Origin: CAYWKU01 sp964459325
GTDB taxonomy: Bacteria > RBG-13-61-14 > CAYWKU01
Direction: 5' to 3'
Length of the DNA: 35,494 nucleotides
Assembly: GCA_964459325.1 (NCBI GenBank)
Contig: CAYWKU010000034.1
Coordinates: 1 to 35,494 of the forward strand
Positions 14,993-23,839 of this stretch are shown piece after piece (position 1 is the stretch's first letter; every line of letters begins with the position of its first letter). Under the pieces are notes generated by a model, which saw nothing but the letters and a program-made list of their open reading frames with translations, searched no databases and had not been told where the DNA came from. Made by a program: the position numbers and the translations under genes.

Positions 14993-17689
14993 ATGACTGT
15001 AATGGACAAAATAGTAAGCAAGGTGGTAGGCAGCGCCAATGACCGGTATCTGAAAGGGATATCCTCGACGGTGGTGCGCGTGAACGAGCTGGAGCCCCGG
15101 ATGGAGAAGCTCAGCGACATCGAGCTGCGCGAAAAGACCGAGGAGTTCAAAAACCGCCTGGGAACCGGTGAAAGCCTCGAGGACATCCTCCCCGAGGCCT
15201 TTGCGGTGGTAAGGGAGGCAGCCCGGCGCACCGTAGCGATGAGGCCGTTCGACGTGCAGGTAATCGGGGCCATTGTGCTTCACGAGGGCAAAATCGCGGA
15301 GATGAAAACCGGCGAAGGAAAAACGCTGGTGGCCGCCATGCCCATCTACCTGAACGCCCTCACCGGCAAGGGCGCTCACGTGATTACCGTCAACGATTAC
15401 CTGGCCAGCCGCGATGCCGAGTGGATGGGACGGATTTACCGGATGCTGGGGCTGTCGGTGGGGGTCATCGTTCACGACATGGACGACGCGCAGCGGAAAG
15501 TGAGCTACAACTGCGATGTAACCTACGGCACCAACAACGAATTCGGCTTCGACTACCTGCGGGACAACATGAAATATTCGCTGAGCGATTACGTTCAACG
15601 GGATTTGCATTACGCTATCGTGGACGAGGTGGACTCCATCCTCATAGACGAAGCCCGCACGCCGCTCATCATAAGCGGCCCCACCGAGGAAAGCACCGAA
15701 AAATATTACGAAATAAACTCCGTCATCCCCAAGCTGAAGGGCCCGAGCAAGGCCGAGCTGGTGGACGTTAACGTCGAGGATAAGGAAAAAAAGAAGGAGC
15801 TGGAGGAAAAATACGATTACATCATCGAGGAAAAATCCCGAACGGTATCACTGACCGACAAGGGAGTGCTCAAGATGCAGCAGGCGCTTGGCATCCCCAA
15901 CCTGTACGACGCTTCTCAGATGGAGACCCTTCACCACGTCCAGCAGGGCCTGAAAGCTCACACCCTTTTCACCCGCGACGTGGATTACGTGGTCAAAGAG
16001 GGCCAGGTGATTATCGTGGACGAGTTCACCGGCAGGTTGATGCCCGGCAGACGGTTTTCAGACGGCCTGCACCAGGCGCTCGAGGCCAAGGAAAATGTCC
16101 ACATAGAGAACGAGAACCAGACACTGGCTTCCATCACTTTCCAGAACTATTTCCGCATGTATGACAAGCTGGCGGGCATGACCGGCACCGCTTTTACCGA
16201 AGCGGGGGAGTTTGCCGAGATTTACAATCTCGACGTCGCCGTCATTCCCACTAACATGCCCATGATCCGGGCGGATAACCCCGATGTTATATACAAGACC
16301 GAAAAGGAGAAGTATTCCGCCGCCATAGAGGAAATAAAGGACTGTTATGAACGGGGCCAGCCCGTCCTGGTGGGCACAATCAGCATTGAAAAGAGTGAGC
16401 TTTTGAGCCGTATGCTAAAGCGCAAGGGCATACCTCACCACGTGCTCAACGCCAAGCACCACGAGCGGGAGGCGGAGATAGTGTCCCAGGCGGGCCGGAA
16501 GGGCGCCGTTACCCTCTCCACCAACATGGCCGGGCGCGGCACCGACATCGTACTGGGCGGCAACCCCGAGATGATAGCCAAAACCCGGGCCCGCGAGGAC
16601 GAGGATAAGTATCTGGAAATACTGGAAGAAGCCCGCATTACATGCGCCCACGAGCGGGATGACGTGGTGAGCGCCGGCGGGTTACATATACTCGGCACTG
16701 AAAGGCACGAATCGCGCCGTATCGACAATCAGCTTCGTGGTCGTTCCGGAAGGCAGGGCGACCCCGGCAGCAGCCGGTTTTACCTTTCCCTCGAAGACGA
16801 CCTTCTGCGGATATTCGGCTCCGACCGCATTTCAGGCTGGATGGACAGGCTCGGCATGGGAGACGGCGAGCCCATCGAGCACAAGTGGGTCTCCAAGGCC
16901 GTGGAAACGGCCCAGACGCGGGTCGAGTCGCAGAACTTTGAAATCCGCAAGCACCTTTTGGAATACGACGACGTGATGAATCAGCAGCGAAGCATCATCT
17001 ACCGCAAGCGCAGGCAAGTCCTGGAAAGCGGAGAGGTAAGCTCCGAAATAGACAGCATGATTCAGGACCTGGCCGAGGATATAGTCTTCCGCAACATCGA
17101 CGAAAAGGCCAAGCCGGAGGAGTGGAACTTGGAGGACGTGGAAGAGGCCCTGTTTGTGCAGTTCGGATTCCGGCTGGGCGCCGAGAACATGAAAAACGGC
17201 TTCAAAGACTTGGGCCAACTTGCCGATTTTGTGGCGGAAAAGACGCGCGAGAAATACGAGGCCAAGGCGGGCGAGATTGACCGCGAGATGTTCAAGAGAG
17301 TGGAGACCGACATTTTCCTCCTTACCCTCGACCAGTTGTGGAAGGACCACCTGCTCAATATGGACCACCTCAAGGAGGGTATCGGCCTGCGCGGTTACGG
17401 CCAGCAGGACCCGCTGGTGGTTTACAAGCGCGAGGCTTTTCAGATGTTCGAGACCATGTGGGCAACCTTGCAGGAAGACGTGATGAGCAGGTTGATGAAG
17501 ATACAGCTTGTGGAGCAGGAGCCGCCCCGGGAGATAAGAAGGCGGCGCAAGCAGAAGATGGTAATGGCAAGAGGCGAAGAACCTCCTCAGAAGGCCAAAC
17601 CCATGAAACGTGAAGGTCCCAGGGTGGGACGCAACGACCCGTGCCCGTGCGGTTCCGGCAAGAAGTATAAAAAGTGTTGCGGAGCCTGA
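14993..17689 (+). CDS. secA: Preprotein translocase ATPase SecA
   Basis: Cytoplasmic motor that drives unfolded preproteins through SecYEG. Walker A is MKTGEGKT (104-111), and Walker B lies in VDEVDSILIDEARTPLI (about 207-223). The second helicase domain shows NMAGRGTDIVLGGNPEM and QLRGRSGRQGDPGSSRFYLS. The C-terminal SEC-C zinc finger is complete (CPCGSGKKYKKCC, Cys884, 886, 895, 896), as in SecA proteins that bind SecB or phospholipid. At 898 residues it is full length. ATG 14993 gives MTVMDKIVSK; ATG 15002 (MDKIVSK) is an equally good start, and neither has a clear ribosome site. A receiver-domain gene follows 48 bases after the stop on the same strand. Identification is certain. Confidence 0.98.
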   Translation: MTVMDKIVSKVVGSANDRYLKGISSTVVRVNELEPRMEKLSDIELREKTEEFKNRLGTGESLEDILPEAFAVVREAARRTVAMRPFDVQVIGAIVLHEGKIAEMKTGEGKTLVAAMPIYLNALTGKGAHVITVNDYLASRDAEWMGRIYRMLGLSVGVIVHDMDDAQRKVSYNCDVTYGTNNEFGFDYLRDNMKYSLSDYVQRDLHYAIVDEVDSILIDEARTPLIISGPTEESTEKYYEINSVIPKLKGPSKAELVDVNVEDKEKKKELEEKYDYIIEEKSRTVSLTDKGVLKMQQALGIPNLYDASQMETLHHVQQGLKAHTLFTRDVDYVVKEGQVIIVDEFTGRLMPGRRFSDGLHQALEAKENVHIENENQTLASITFQNYFRMYDKLAGMTGTAFTEAGEFAEIYNLDVAVIPTNMPMIRADNPDVIYKTEKEKYSAAIEEIKDCYERGQPVLVGTISIEKSELLSRMLKRKGIPHHVLNAKHHEREAEIVSQAGRKGAVTLSTNMAGRGTDIVLGGNPEMIAKTRAREDEDKYLEILEEARITCAHERDDVVSAGGLHILGTERHESRRIDNQLRGRSGRQGDPGSSRFYLSLEDDLLRIFGSDRISGWMDRLGMGDGEPIEHKWVSKAVETAQTRVESQNFEIRKHLLEYDDVMNQQRSIIYRKRRQVLESGEVSSEIDSMIQDLAEDIVFRNIDEKAKPEEWNLEDVEEALFVQFGFRLGAENMKNGFKDLGQLADFVAEKTREKYEAKAGEIDREMFKRVETDIFLLTLDQLWKDHLLNMDHLKEGIGLRGYGQQDPLVVYKREAFQMFETMWATLQEDVMSRLMKIQLVEQEPPREIRRRRKQKMVMARGEEPPQKAKPMKREGPRVGRNDPCPCGSGKKYKKCCGA

Positions 17690-17737
17690 ATCGGTTGGTT
17701 TAATCTCCTTTCAGTTACAGGACGAGCGGGGGAGCGA

Positions 17738-18514
17738 TTGAGCGAGCGGCGGGTGCTTATAATAGAGCCTGAAGACGACATGGCGGTGATGATAGAGCGT
17801 TTTCTGCGCTCCAGCGGTTTCGAGGTGGCGAGGGCCAGGGACGCTCACCAGGGAAAATGGATTGCGCCGCTTATTTGTCCCCACATTGTTCTTCTGGATT
17901 CCGGCCCAAACGACGGACTGAATATAGCCCGGATATTCCGCAATGACAGCCAGCTCGGGGAAACGCCGCTTATCATGATGATTCCCGAGGATATTGACGA
18001 TACCCAGCCCGACCTTGTGGAGTCTCTCCGGGACGTTTTCGACGGTTTTCTGTACAAGCCCTTCGCCGACACGGAGCTTTTGAGGGTGGTGGAAAATTTT
18101 ACCGGTTTCGGCGAATCTTCCGACATGGAATCGGCCCTGGACAATCTGCTCAACGACGGCTCCCCCAGCCCGGAGCTTGAAAACGTGGTGATGAACATAA
18201 AAAAGAGCAAAAACCCCGGCAACAGGAACGAAATAGAGCACGAACTGGGCGAAAAAGTGAAAGAGTTAGAGGAAAAACTGAAACGGGCTCAAGAAGACTC
18301 CGATAAGCAAGCCGAAAGAATCTCGGACCTGTTGGATAAGATAAGCGAGTATGAAATCGACCAGGAAAGCCTGGAATCGGAGAAGGCCGAGCTTGAAAAA
18401 CGGGTTTCGGAGTTATCGGAAAAGCTGGAGGAAATGGAGAAAGCCTGTGCCGAAGCGAGCGAGCTTATGGGCTCGGCCGGCAAGTTGCTTAAAAAGCCGC
18501 TTAAGAGGAAATGA
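17738..18514 (+). CDS. Receiver-domain protein with C-terminal coiled coil
   Basis: The N-terminal 120 residues look like a CheY-type receiver: VLIIEPEDD with the acidic pair Glu12/Asp13, phospho-acceptor Asp54 in IVLLDSGPND, and Lys107-Pro108 in YKPF. The strand-4 position that normally ends in Thr/Ser reads LIMMIPED, so the usual switch hydroxyl is not evident. A linker leads to a long heptad-rich coiled coil (about 165-240, Glu/Lys/Leu) and a basic end. There is no DNA-binding domain, so it should act by protein contacts, as in FrzS-like or polarity regulators; this is inference. The start is a TTG with GGGGGAG just upstream. It follows secA closely and may be co-transcribed. No histidine kinase is nearby. 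Confidence 0.82.
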   Translation: MSERRVLIIEPEDDMAVMIERFLRSSGFEVARARDAHQGKWIAPLICPHIVLLDSGPNDGLNIARIFRNDSQLGETPLIMMIPEDIDDTQPDLVESLRDVFDGFLYKPFADTELLRVVENFTGFGESSDMESALDNLLNDGSPSPELENVVMNIKKSKNPGNRNEIEHELGEKVKELEEKLKRAQEDSDKQAERISDLLDKISEYEIDQESLESEKAELEKRVSELSEKLEEMEKACAEASELMGSAGKLLKKPLKRK

Positions 18515-18571
18515 AAATTTGCAGCGAATTTTTGAGTGTTCTGTATTTTACCTGCGTTTTTTCATTAATAT

Positions 18572-18599
18572 TTGCCTTAGAAAAATCGTGCATTACACT
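18572..18599 (+). promoter_or_regulatory. Weak predicted promoter for the three-gene TPR set
   Basis: TTGCCT (18572-18577) and TACACT (18594-18599) are 16 bases apart, about 70 bases before the ATG at 18668. Each matches the sigma-70 consensus at 4/6, so this is a low-confidence guess within a 153-bp AT-rich gap. Confidence 0.2.
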
Positions 18600-18667
18600 C
18601 ACACTTTCAGGTTCGGGCCGATTTCGGGTCGATTTTCAATACTGAGTCCTGATAAGAGGATTAAGAA

Positions 18668-21600
18668 ATGAGATTTTTTTTACTTTTGTTCTTTTTCCTT
18701 TCCGGCGCCTGCGGCCTTGTCTACGAGGTTACCTGGACGAAGTTGTTTGCCCTCTCGATGGGCGGCACCACTTATTCCATAAGCACCGTGCTGGCGGCGT
18801 TTATGGGCGGGCTGGCCCTTGGCAGCCGCTATGGCGGCAAGTTAATAGACCGGCGCGGCGACCCTCTTTTCGTGTACGGCCTCCTGGAAGGCGCCATCGG
18901 CATATATTGCCTTCTGACACCGCTGATGGTGGAAAGCATTCCCTTTGTTCTTTCGCCTCTGTATAACAAGTATTATCTGGAGGCCCCGGTTTTCTTCGGA
19001 ATTCTGCGGTTCCTTCTCAGCTTCGGCATTCTGGTTGTACCGACAGTATTGATGGGCGCCAGTCTGCCCGTGCTTTCCAAGTATTACGCGCGCAAGAAGG
19101 AAACTTTCGGCTGGGAAGTGGGCAGGCTGTTTTCCGTTAACACCTTCGGGGCCATGGTTGGCAGCTTTTCCGCCGGTTTCCTCCTGCTACCCAACCTGGG
19201 GCAGCGTTTGAGCATATATTCGGCCGCGTCCGTGAACCTGGGGATTTTTGTGATTGTATTGGCCTATTGGTTCGCGAAAGGCCGTAAAATGGAATACGGG
19301 ACGGTAGAGGAAGAACCGTCTGAAGCCCCCTCGCCGGAGCCGTCCGAAGGCGAGGCCGGTTGGGGAAGATTGCTACTGTATTCTGTGCTGTTTCTCTACG
19401 CCGCCAACGGCTTTGCGGGAATGGCGTACCAGGTAGCGTGGACAAGGGCGCTGACGCTTAGCCTGGGTCCCAGCGCTTACTCGTTTTCCATAATCGTTAC
19501 GGTGTTCATATTCGGCCTGGCGGCTGGTTCGGGAGTGGGGGCCCGCATCGCCGACAGGCTGGAAAACCCGGCGGCAGCGGCCGGCTTTCTGGAAATATTG
19601 ATAGGTTTTCTGGCCATCGGCGTAATGTGGGGGCTCGGCCGCCTGCCGCTCTGGATAGTGCCCGTAATCCGGGATTTCGGTGACAACTGGCGCAACCTTC
19701 TGGCCGGCGAATTTTTGGTGGTGGCGCTATTGCTGATAGTGCCCACTTTTGTGATGGGCGCGGTTTTTCCGCTGGTGGTAAAAACCGCCGGGATGTGCCG
19801 GAAGGGAATCGGGGAGCCGGTGGGGCTGGCTTTCGGATGGAACACTTTCGGCTCCATAACCGGCTCCATAGCGGCGGGTTTTTTACTCATACCGCTTATC
19901 GGATTGCAGAGCACCATCTCGGTGGTGAACGTCATAAACTGGGTTGCCGGCGGGTTTGTTATTATTGTAGCCCTTTCTTCAAGCAGGGTTAGTAGATGGG
20001 CGATGGCGGCGGCGCCGTTGGCCGTAGGGTTGGCAATAACCGTTTTCATGCCCCGATGGGACGCTGCGATAATGAGTTCCGGCCCCGCCCTTCTGGCGAA
20101 AACCACGCCGCGGGGAAAAGAAATTCTACGGAAGGGCCAGGATGTCCTGTTTCACAGGGAAGGAGTGGACACCACCGTTACCGTGGTAAATATCCGGAAA
20201 GACTTTTACAGCCTTAAAGTGAACGCCAAGGTCGATGCTTCCACCTTCTTCGGGGATATGCTCACGCAGGTGTTAAGCGCTCAGATTCCCATGCTGGTTC
20301 ACCCGAATCCCGAAAAGGTTTGCGTTATCGGGTTGGCCAGCGGAGTCTCCGCGGGTTCCACGCTGACTCACTCGATAAAAAGACTGGATATAATCGAGCT
20401 GTCCCGGGCGGTGGTGGATGCCAGCAAGTACTTCAACGAGTGGAACAATAAACCCCTGGAGGATGAGCGAACCAGGTTGATTGTGGGAGACGGCAGGTCT
20501 CACCTGACTCTCACCGATGAAAAATACGACGTTATAATTTCGGAGCCTTCCAATCCGTGGATAGCGGGGGAATCGGCGTTGTTTACGAAAGATTTCTATG
20601 AAACGGTGCGGGATAGGCTGAAGCCGGGCGGAGTTTTTTGCGGCTGGTTCCAGGGCTACGAGGTTCCGCCGGAAAAGTTCAGGATGATAATGAGGAGCTT
20701 TCAATCCGTTTTCCCCAACGCCACCCTGTGGGAAACCTCACCCACTCAGGATTTCATGATGGTGTCCTCGCTTTCGGGCGTGAGATTAAATCTGGCGCGT
20801 TTGACCGAAAGAATGAACAGAAAAGAGATAGCGGAGGACTTGGGAAGGGTAGATACTTCCACTCCTCCCGGACTAATAGCAAAGTGTCTCATGTCTCCCG
20901 ACCGTTTCCGGGCGACCGCCGGCGAGGGTGATTACCACACGGACAACCGTCTACAATTGGAGTACGAGGCTCCCAAGTATTTGGGAAGGGCCAATCTTCT
21001 TTATCCGGAATTGTACAGGAAAGTAGTGCGTTTCAAGGAGAATCCCCTGTTTTTGCTGGAAACAAGTGAAAACCACCTGCCGCAGCCGTTCAGAGAAGAG
21101 TTGCGGATAAAAATGGAGGCCAGGGACGCGTATCATTTCGGAAGGTTTCTGGAATTCCAGGGAAAAAGCATGCGGGCATTTTTAAATTACAAGAAATCCG
21201 TACGGTTGAATCCGGAAAATGAAATGTATGTACGCCCTTTCAAGAACCTCGCAAACAGGATAGCCGGCGCATTGGCCGAGGAGGAAGAATACTCCCAATC
21301 GCTCGACATATGCCGACACGTCATGGAAGTCCTGCCCGATGACCCCGAAACCTACAACATGCGCGCTTCTATCTATATGATGATGGAGGATACAAAAGCG
21401 GCGAAGGAGCAGTTCCAAAAGGCCGTGGAACTGGACCCGGATAATCCGGGGGGCAATTACAACCTGGGTTATATCGAATGGAAGGAAGGCAGAAGGGAGT
21501 CAGCCATAGAAAAATTCAAACGGGCCGTTGAAGGCGACCCGGATTATGCTCCGCCCTACAATGCGCTGGGAACCATAGCGGGTGATGAACACAGGCTGGC

Positions 21601-21814
21601 CGAGGCGGAAAAATATTATCGAAAAGCCATTGAAAAAGACCCTGATTACGCCGAGGCTTACGTAAACCTGGGAAGAATACTTATGCAACATCCCGATGAG
21701 GGTACAAAAAAGAAGGGAAGGGGACTTGTGCAGAAGGGATTCGAGCTTAATCCCTCTCTCAGGGAAAAGGAAAATTTAAAGAGTCTCATCAAAACGGAGA
21801 ATCTTCAAAAATGA
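18668..21814 (+). CDS. MFS-like / spermidine-synthase-like / TPR fusion protein
   Basis: A 1048-residue membrane protein in three parts. Residues 1 to about 470 hold two similar membrane halves, each opening with the same motif (SGACGLVYEVTWTKL and NGFAGMAYQVAWTRA), as in fused MFS/spermidine synthase proteins. About 550-740 is a Rossmann SAM-binding domain: VIGLASGVSAG, acidic Glu in DIIELSRAVVD, VGDGR, then IISEPSNPWIAGESALFT. True aminopropyltransferases have a catalytic Asp in DSSDP at that place; here it is EPSNPW, so polyamine synthesis is doubtful. From about 840 there are several TPR units (EQFQKAVELDPDNPGGNYNL, AEKYYRKAIEKDPDYAEAYV). AGAGGA precedes the ATG. The stop overlaps the next ATG (ATGA), so the next gene is translationally coupled. 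The architecture is clear; the reaction is unknown. Confidence 0.85.
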   Translation: MRFFLLLFFFLSGACGLVYEVTWTKLFALSMGGTTYSISTVLAAFMGGLALGSRYGGKLIDRRGDPLFVYGLLEGAIGIYCLLTPLMVESIPFVLSPLYNKYYLEAPVFFGILRFLLSFGILVVPTVLMGASLPVLSKYYARKKETFGWEVGRLFSVNTFGAMVGSFSAGFLLLPNLGQRLSIYSAASVNLGIFVIVLAYWFAKGRKMEYGTVEEEPSEAPSPEPSEGEAGWGRLLLYSVLFLYAANGFAGMAYQVAWTRALTLSLGPSAYSFSIIVTVFIFGLAAGSGVGARIADRLENPAAAAGFLEILIGFLAIGVMWGLGRLPLWIVPVIRDFGDNWRNLLAGEFLVVALLLIVPTFVMGAVFPLVVKTAGMCRKGIGEPVGLAFGWNTFGSITGSIAAGFLLIPLIGLQSTISVVNVINWVAGGFVIIVALSSSRVSRWAMAAAPLAVGLAITVFMPRWDAAIMSSGPALLAKTTPRGKEILRKGQDVLFHREGVDTTVTVVNIRKDFYSLKVNAKVDASTFFGDMLTQVLSAQIPMLVHPNPEKVCVIGLASGVSAGSTLTHSIKRLDIIELSRAVVDASKYFNEWNNKPLEDERTRLIVGDGRSHLTLTDEKYDVIISEPSNPWIAGESALFTKDFYETVRDRLKPGGVFCGWFQGYEVPPEKFRMIMRSFQSVFPNATLWETSPTQDFMMVSSLSGVRLNLARLTERMNRKEIAEDLGRVDTSTPPGLIAKCLMSPDRFRATAGEGDYHTDNRLQLEYEAPKYLGRANLLYPELYRKVVRFKENPLFLLETSENHLPQPFREELRIKMEARDAYHFGRFLEFQGKSMRAFLNYKKSVRLNPENEMYVRPFKNLANRIAGALAEEEEYSQSLDICRHVMEVLPDDPETYNMRASIYMMMEDTKAAKEQFQKAVELDPDNPGGNYNLGYIEWKEGRRESAIEKFKRAVEGDPDYAPPYNALGTIAGDEHRLAEAEKYYRKAIEKDPDYAEAYVNLGRILMQHPDEGTKKKGRGLVQKGFELNPSLREKENLKSLIKTENLQK

Positions 21815-23820
21815 AAACTTCGCTCTCATCCCCGGGACAAAACGGCTCCGCTCGCCTCACGCTTGGGTATTATTTTCTTACTGCCGGGATTGTTTTGGTC
21901 TCGGTCTGCATGATACTCTTCGGCGGTTGCGAGAAGAAAGTTGAAAAAGGCCGGGCGAACGTGCTTTTAATCTCCATCGACACCTTGAGAGCCGACCACC
22001 TGGGCGCTTACGGTTACCCTTATATTGAAACCCCCTTCATTGACCGGTTGGCCAAGGAAGGAATATTGTACGAGCGGGCCATGGCCACGGTGGCCCTTAC
22101 TCTTCCTTCCCACACCAGCATACTTACGGGACTCTATCCGCCGGCTCACGGAGTTAGAAGCAACCTGGACTACACGGTTCCCGAGGGTATTGTAACCCTT
22201 CCCGAACTTCTGAAAAAGAACGGCTACAATACGGCGGGCGTCGTCGGCGCCGTGATTCTGGACAGGGTTTTCGGACTGGACCAGGGTTTCGATAGTTATG
22301 ACGACACCGGAATGGAGCCTCAGGAAGATAACTCTTTGCTTCCGTCTGAAAGAAGGGGGGATGAAGTTACGGAGCAGGCTTTAAAGTGGCTTCGGGCCGG
22401 TAAAGGCGAGGAGCCGTTTTTCTTGTGGGCACACTACTATGACCCCCACATTATGTACGAACCGCCGGAGCCTTTTTCCGAAAAATACGTCGCCAGTCCC
22501 TACGACGGCGAAATTGCGTATACTGACCACGAGGTGGGGCGCTTGCTCAAAGGGGTCAGGGAACACGCGGACCGGTTTCCGCTCATCGTAATCCTGGTGG
22601 GCGACCACGGGGAATCTCTGGGTGAACACGGTGAAATGACTCACGGTTTCTTCGTCTACAACCCTACCATTCATGTGCCGTTGATTATGCATTGTCCCCC
22701 GAGGTTTCCTTCGGGGAAAAGAGTAGACAGAGTTGTCAGTATCGTGGACATAGCGCCCACAATACTGGATGCTCTGGCTATCGCCGTACCCGGCTGGATG
22801 CACGGCAAGAGCCTTCTGGATTTCAAAGAGGAAGCGGTTGAGGAGCGTCAGGTATACATGGAAGCCCGGATGCCGTTTTTGAACTACGGCTGGAGCGACA
22901 TCAGGGCGATTTCCCAGCACGGTTACACTTACATTCATTCGTCCCGTCCGGAGTTATATAATATCGACGAGGATTTTTATCAAAAAAACGACTTGGCTTC
23001 CTCAAAACCCGATATAATGCGCAAAATGGCCACTCGACTGAAAGCTTTTGAAAAAAAGATTTCTTCTGAAAGGTACCAGAAACAGGCAAAGGGAAAAACG
23101 GCTCCGGGCACCAGGAAAAAACTGGCCGCCCTGGGGTATGTGGCGCTGTCCACCGAAAAGGAGACAACAAGTGAAAAACCCATGGAGGAAAGGCCCGCAC
23201 CCCGGGATAACGTGGGCGTGCACAGGAAATTCATGCAAGTGACAATGTTGCTCGCCCGGGAAAAATACGACAGAGCGCTCGAGCTCGCGGGTGAACTGGT
23301 GAGCAAATACCCTCATAATCCCAGATTTTTATTCTTAAAAGCAAATTCGTTATACCATCTGGAAAGAAAAAGCGAGGCTCGACAGACCCTGATAAGCGTG
23401 CTCGACCAGGACCCCGAGTTCGTGAAAGGATTAACGTTGTTGGGAAAAATAGAATATGAAAGCGGCAACTTTGAAAAGTCCAAGTCGCTTTATAAAAACG
23501 CTGTTGAAATCTCACCCGATGACACCACCCTCCTTACGAAGGCGGGGAAATTGTGGGTCAAAATGGGGGACAGGGAAGGAGCCATTAAGTTTTTCAAAAA
23601 GGTCCTGCACGTTAAACCGGAATCCGCCAGCGGATATCATAACCTGGCCGCCGCTATCCTGCTCGGAACCGAGAATCTGCAGCCGATGGGGCCGGGCTCC
23701 GACCCGGAAAAGGCCTTTAAGCTTTTCAAAAAGGCATTGGAATTTGACCCGGAACTCGAGGATGCCCGGGAGAAAATCGAGATGATAAAATCCGAACGTG
23801 AATTACCGTACTTGAAATAA
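21811..23820 (+). CDS. Sulfatase/phosphoethanolamine-transferase-like TPR lipoprotein, Thr active site
   Basis: Alkaline phosphatase superfamily domain (about residues 45-400) with metal-ligand blocks LISIDTLRAD (Asp57) and VGDHGESLGEHGEMTHG (Asp265, His266). The nucleophile position reads TLPSHTSILTG with Thr97, not C-x-P-S-R. It therefore cannot be a formylglycine sulfatase, and is more like the Thr-using phosphotransferases (LtaS, EptA type) or phosphatases. The N-terminus has a hydrophobic segment ending FGGCEKK (Cys40), a marginal lipobox, so it is either a lipoprotein or membrane-anchored, facing the periplasm. Residues about 480-660 are TPR repeats (KSLYKNAVEISPDDTTLLTK and neighbours), likely for partner binding. 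The ATG overlaps the previous stop. The next gene is a paralogue. The substrate is unknown; a lipid head group or surface glycan is an inference. Confidence 0.85.
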   Translation: MKTSLSSPGQNGSARLTLGYYFLTAGIVLVSVCMILFGGCEKKVEKGRANVLLISIDTLRADHLGAYGYPYIETPFIDRLAKEGILYERAMATVALTLPSHTSILTGLYPPAHGVRSNLDYTVPEGIVTLPELLKKNGYNTAGVVGAVILDRVFGLDQGFDSYDDTGMEPQEDNSLLPSERRGDEVTEQALKWLRAGKGEEPFFLWAHYYDPHIMYEPPEPFSEKYVASPYDGEIAYTDHEVGRLLKGVREHADRFPLIVILVGDHGESLGEHGEMTHGFFVYNPTIHVPLIMHCPPRFPSGKRVDRVVSIVDIAPTILDALAIAVPGWMHGKSLLDFKEEAVEERQVYMEARMPFLNYGWSDIRAISQHGYTYIHSSRPELYNIDEDFYQKNDLASSKPDIMRKMATRLKAFEKKISSERYQKQAKGKTAPGTRKKLAALGYVALSTEKETTSEKPMEERPAPRDNVGVHRKFMQVTMLLAREKYDRALELAGELVSKYPHNPRFLFLKANSLYHLERKSEARQTLISVLDQDPEFVKGLTLLGKIEYESGNFEKSKSLYKNAVEISPDDTTLLTKAGKLWVKMGDREGAIKFFKKVLHVKPESASGYHNLAAAILLGTENLQPMGPGSDPEKAFKLFKKALEFDPELEDAREKIEMIKSERELPYLK

Positions 23821-23839
23821 ACACAGCGTGGAGGTAATG

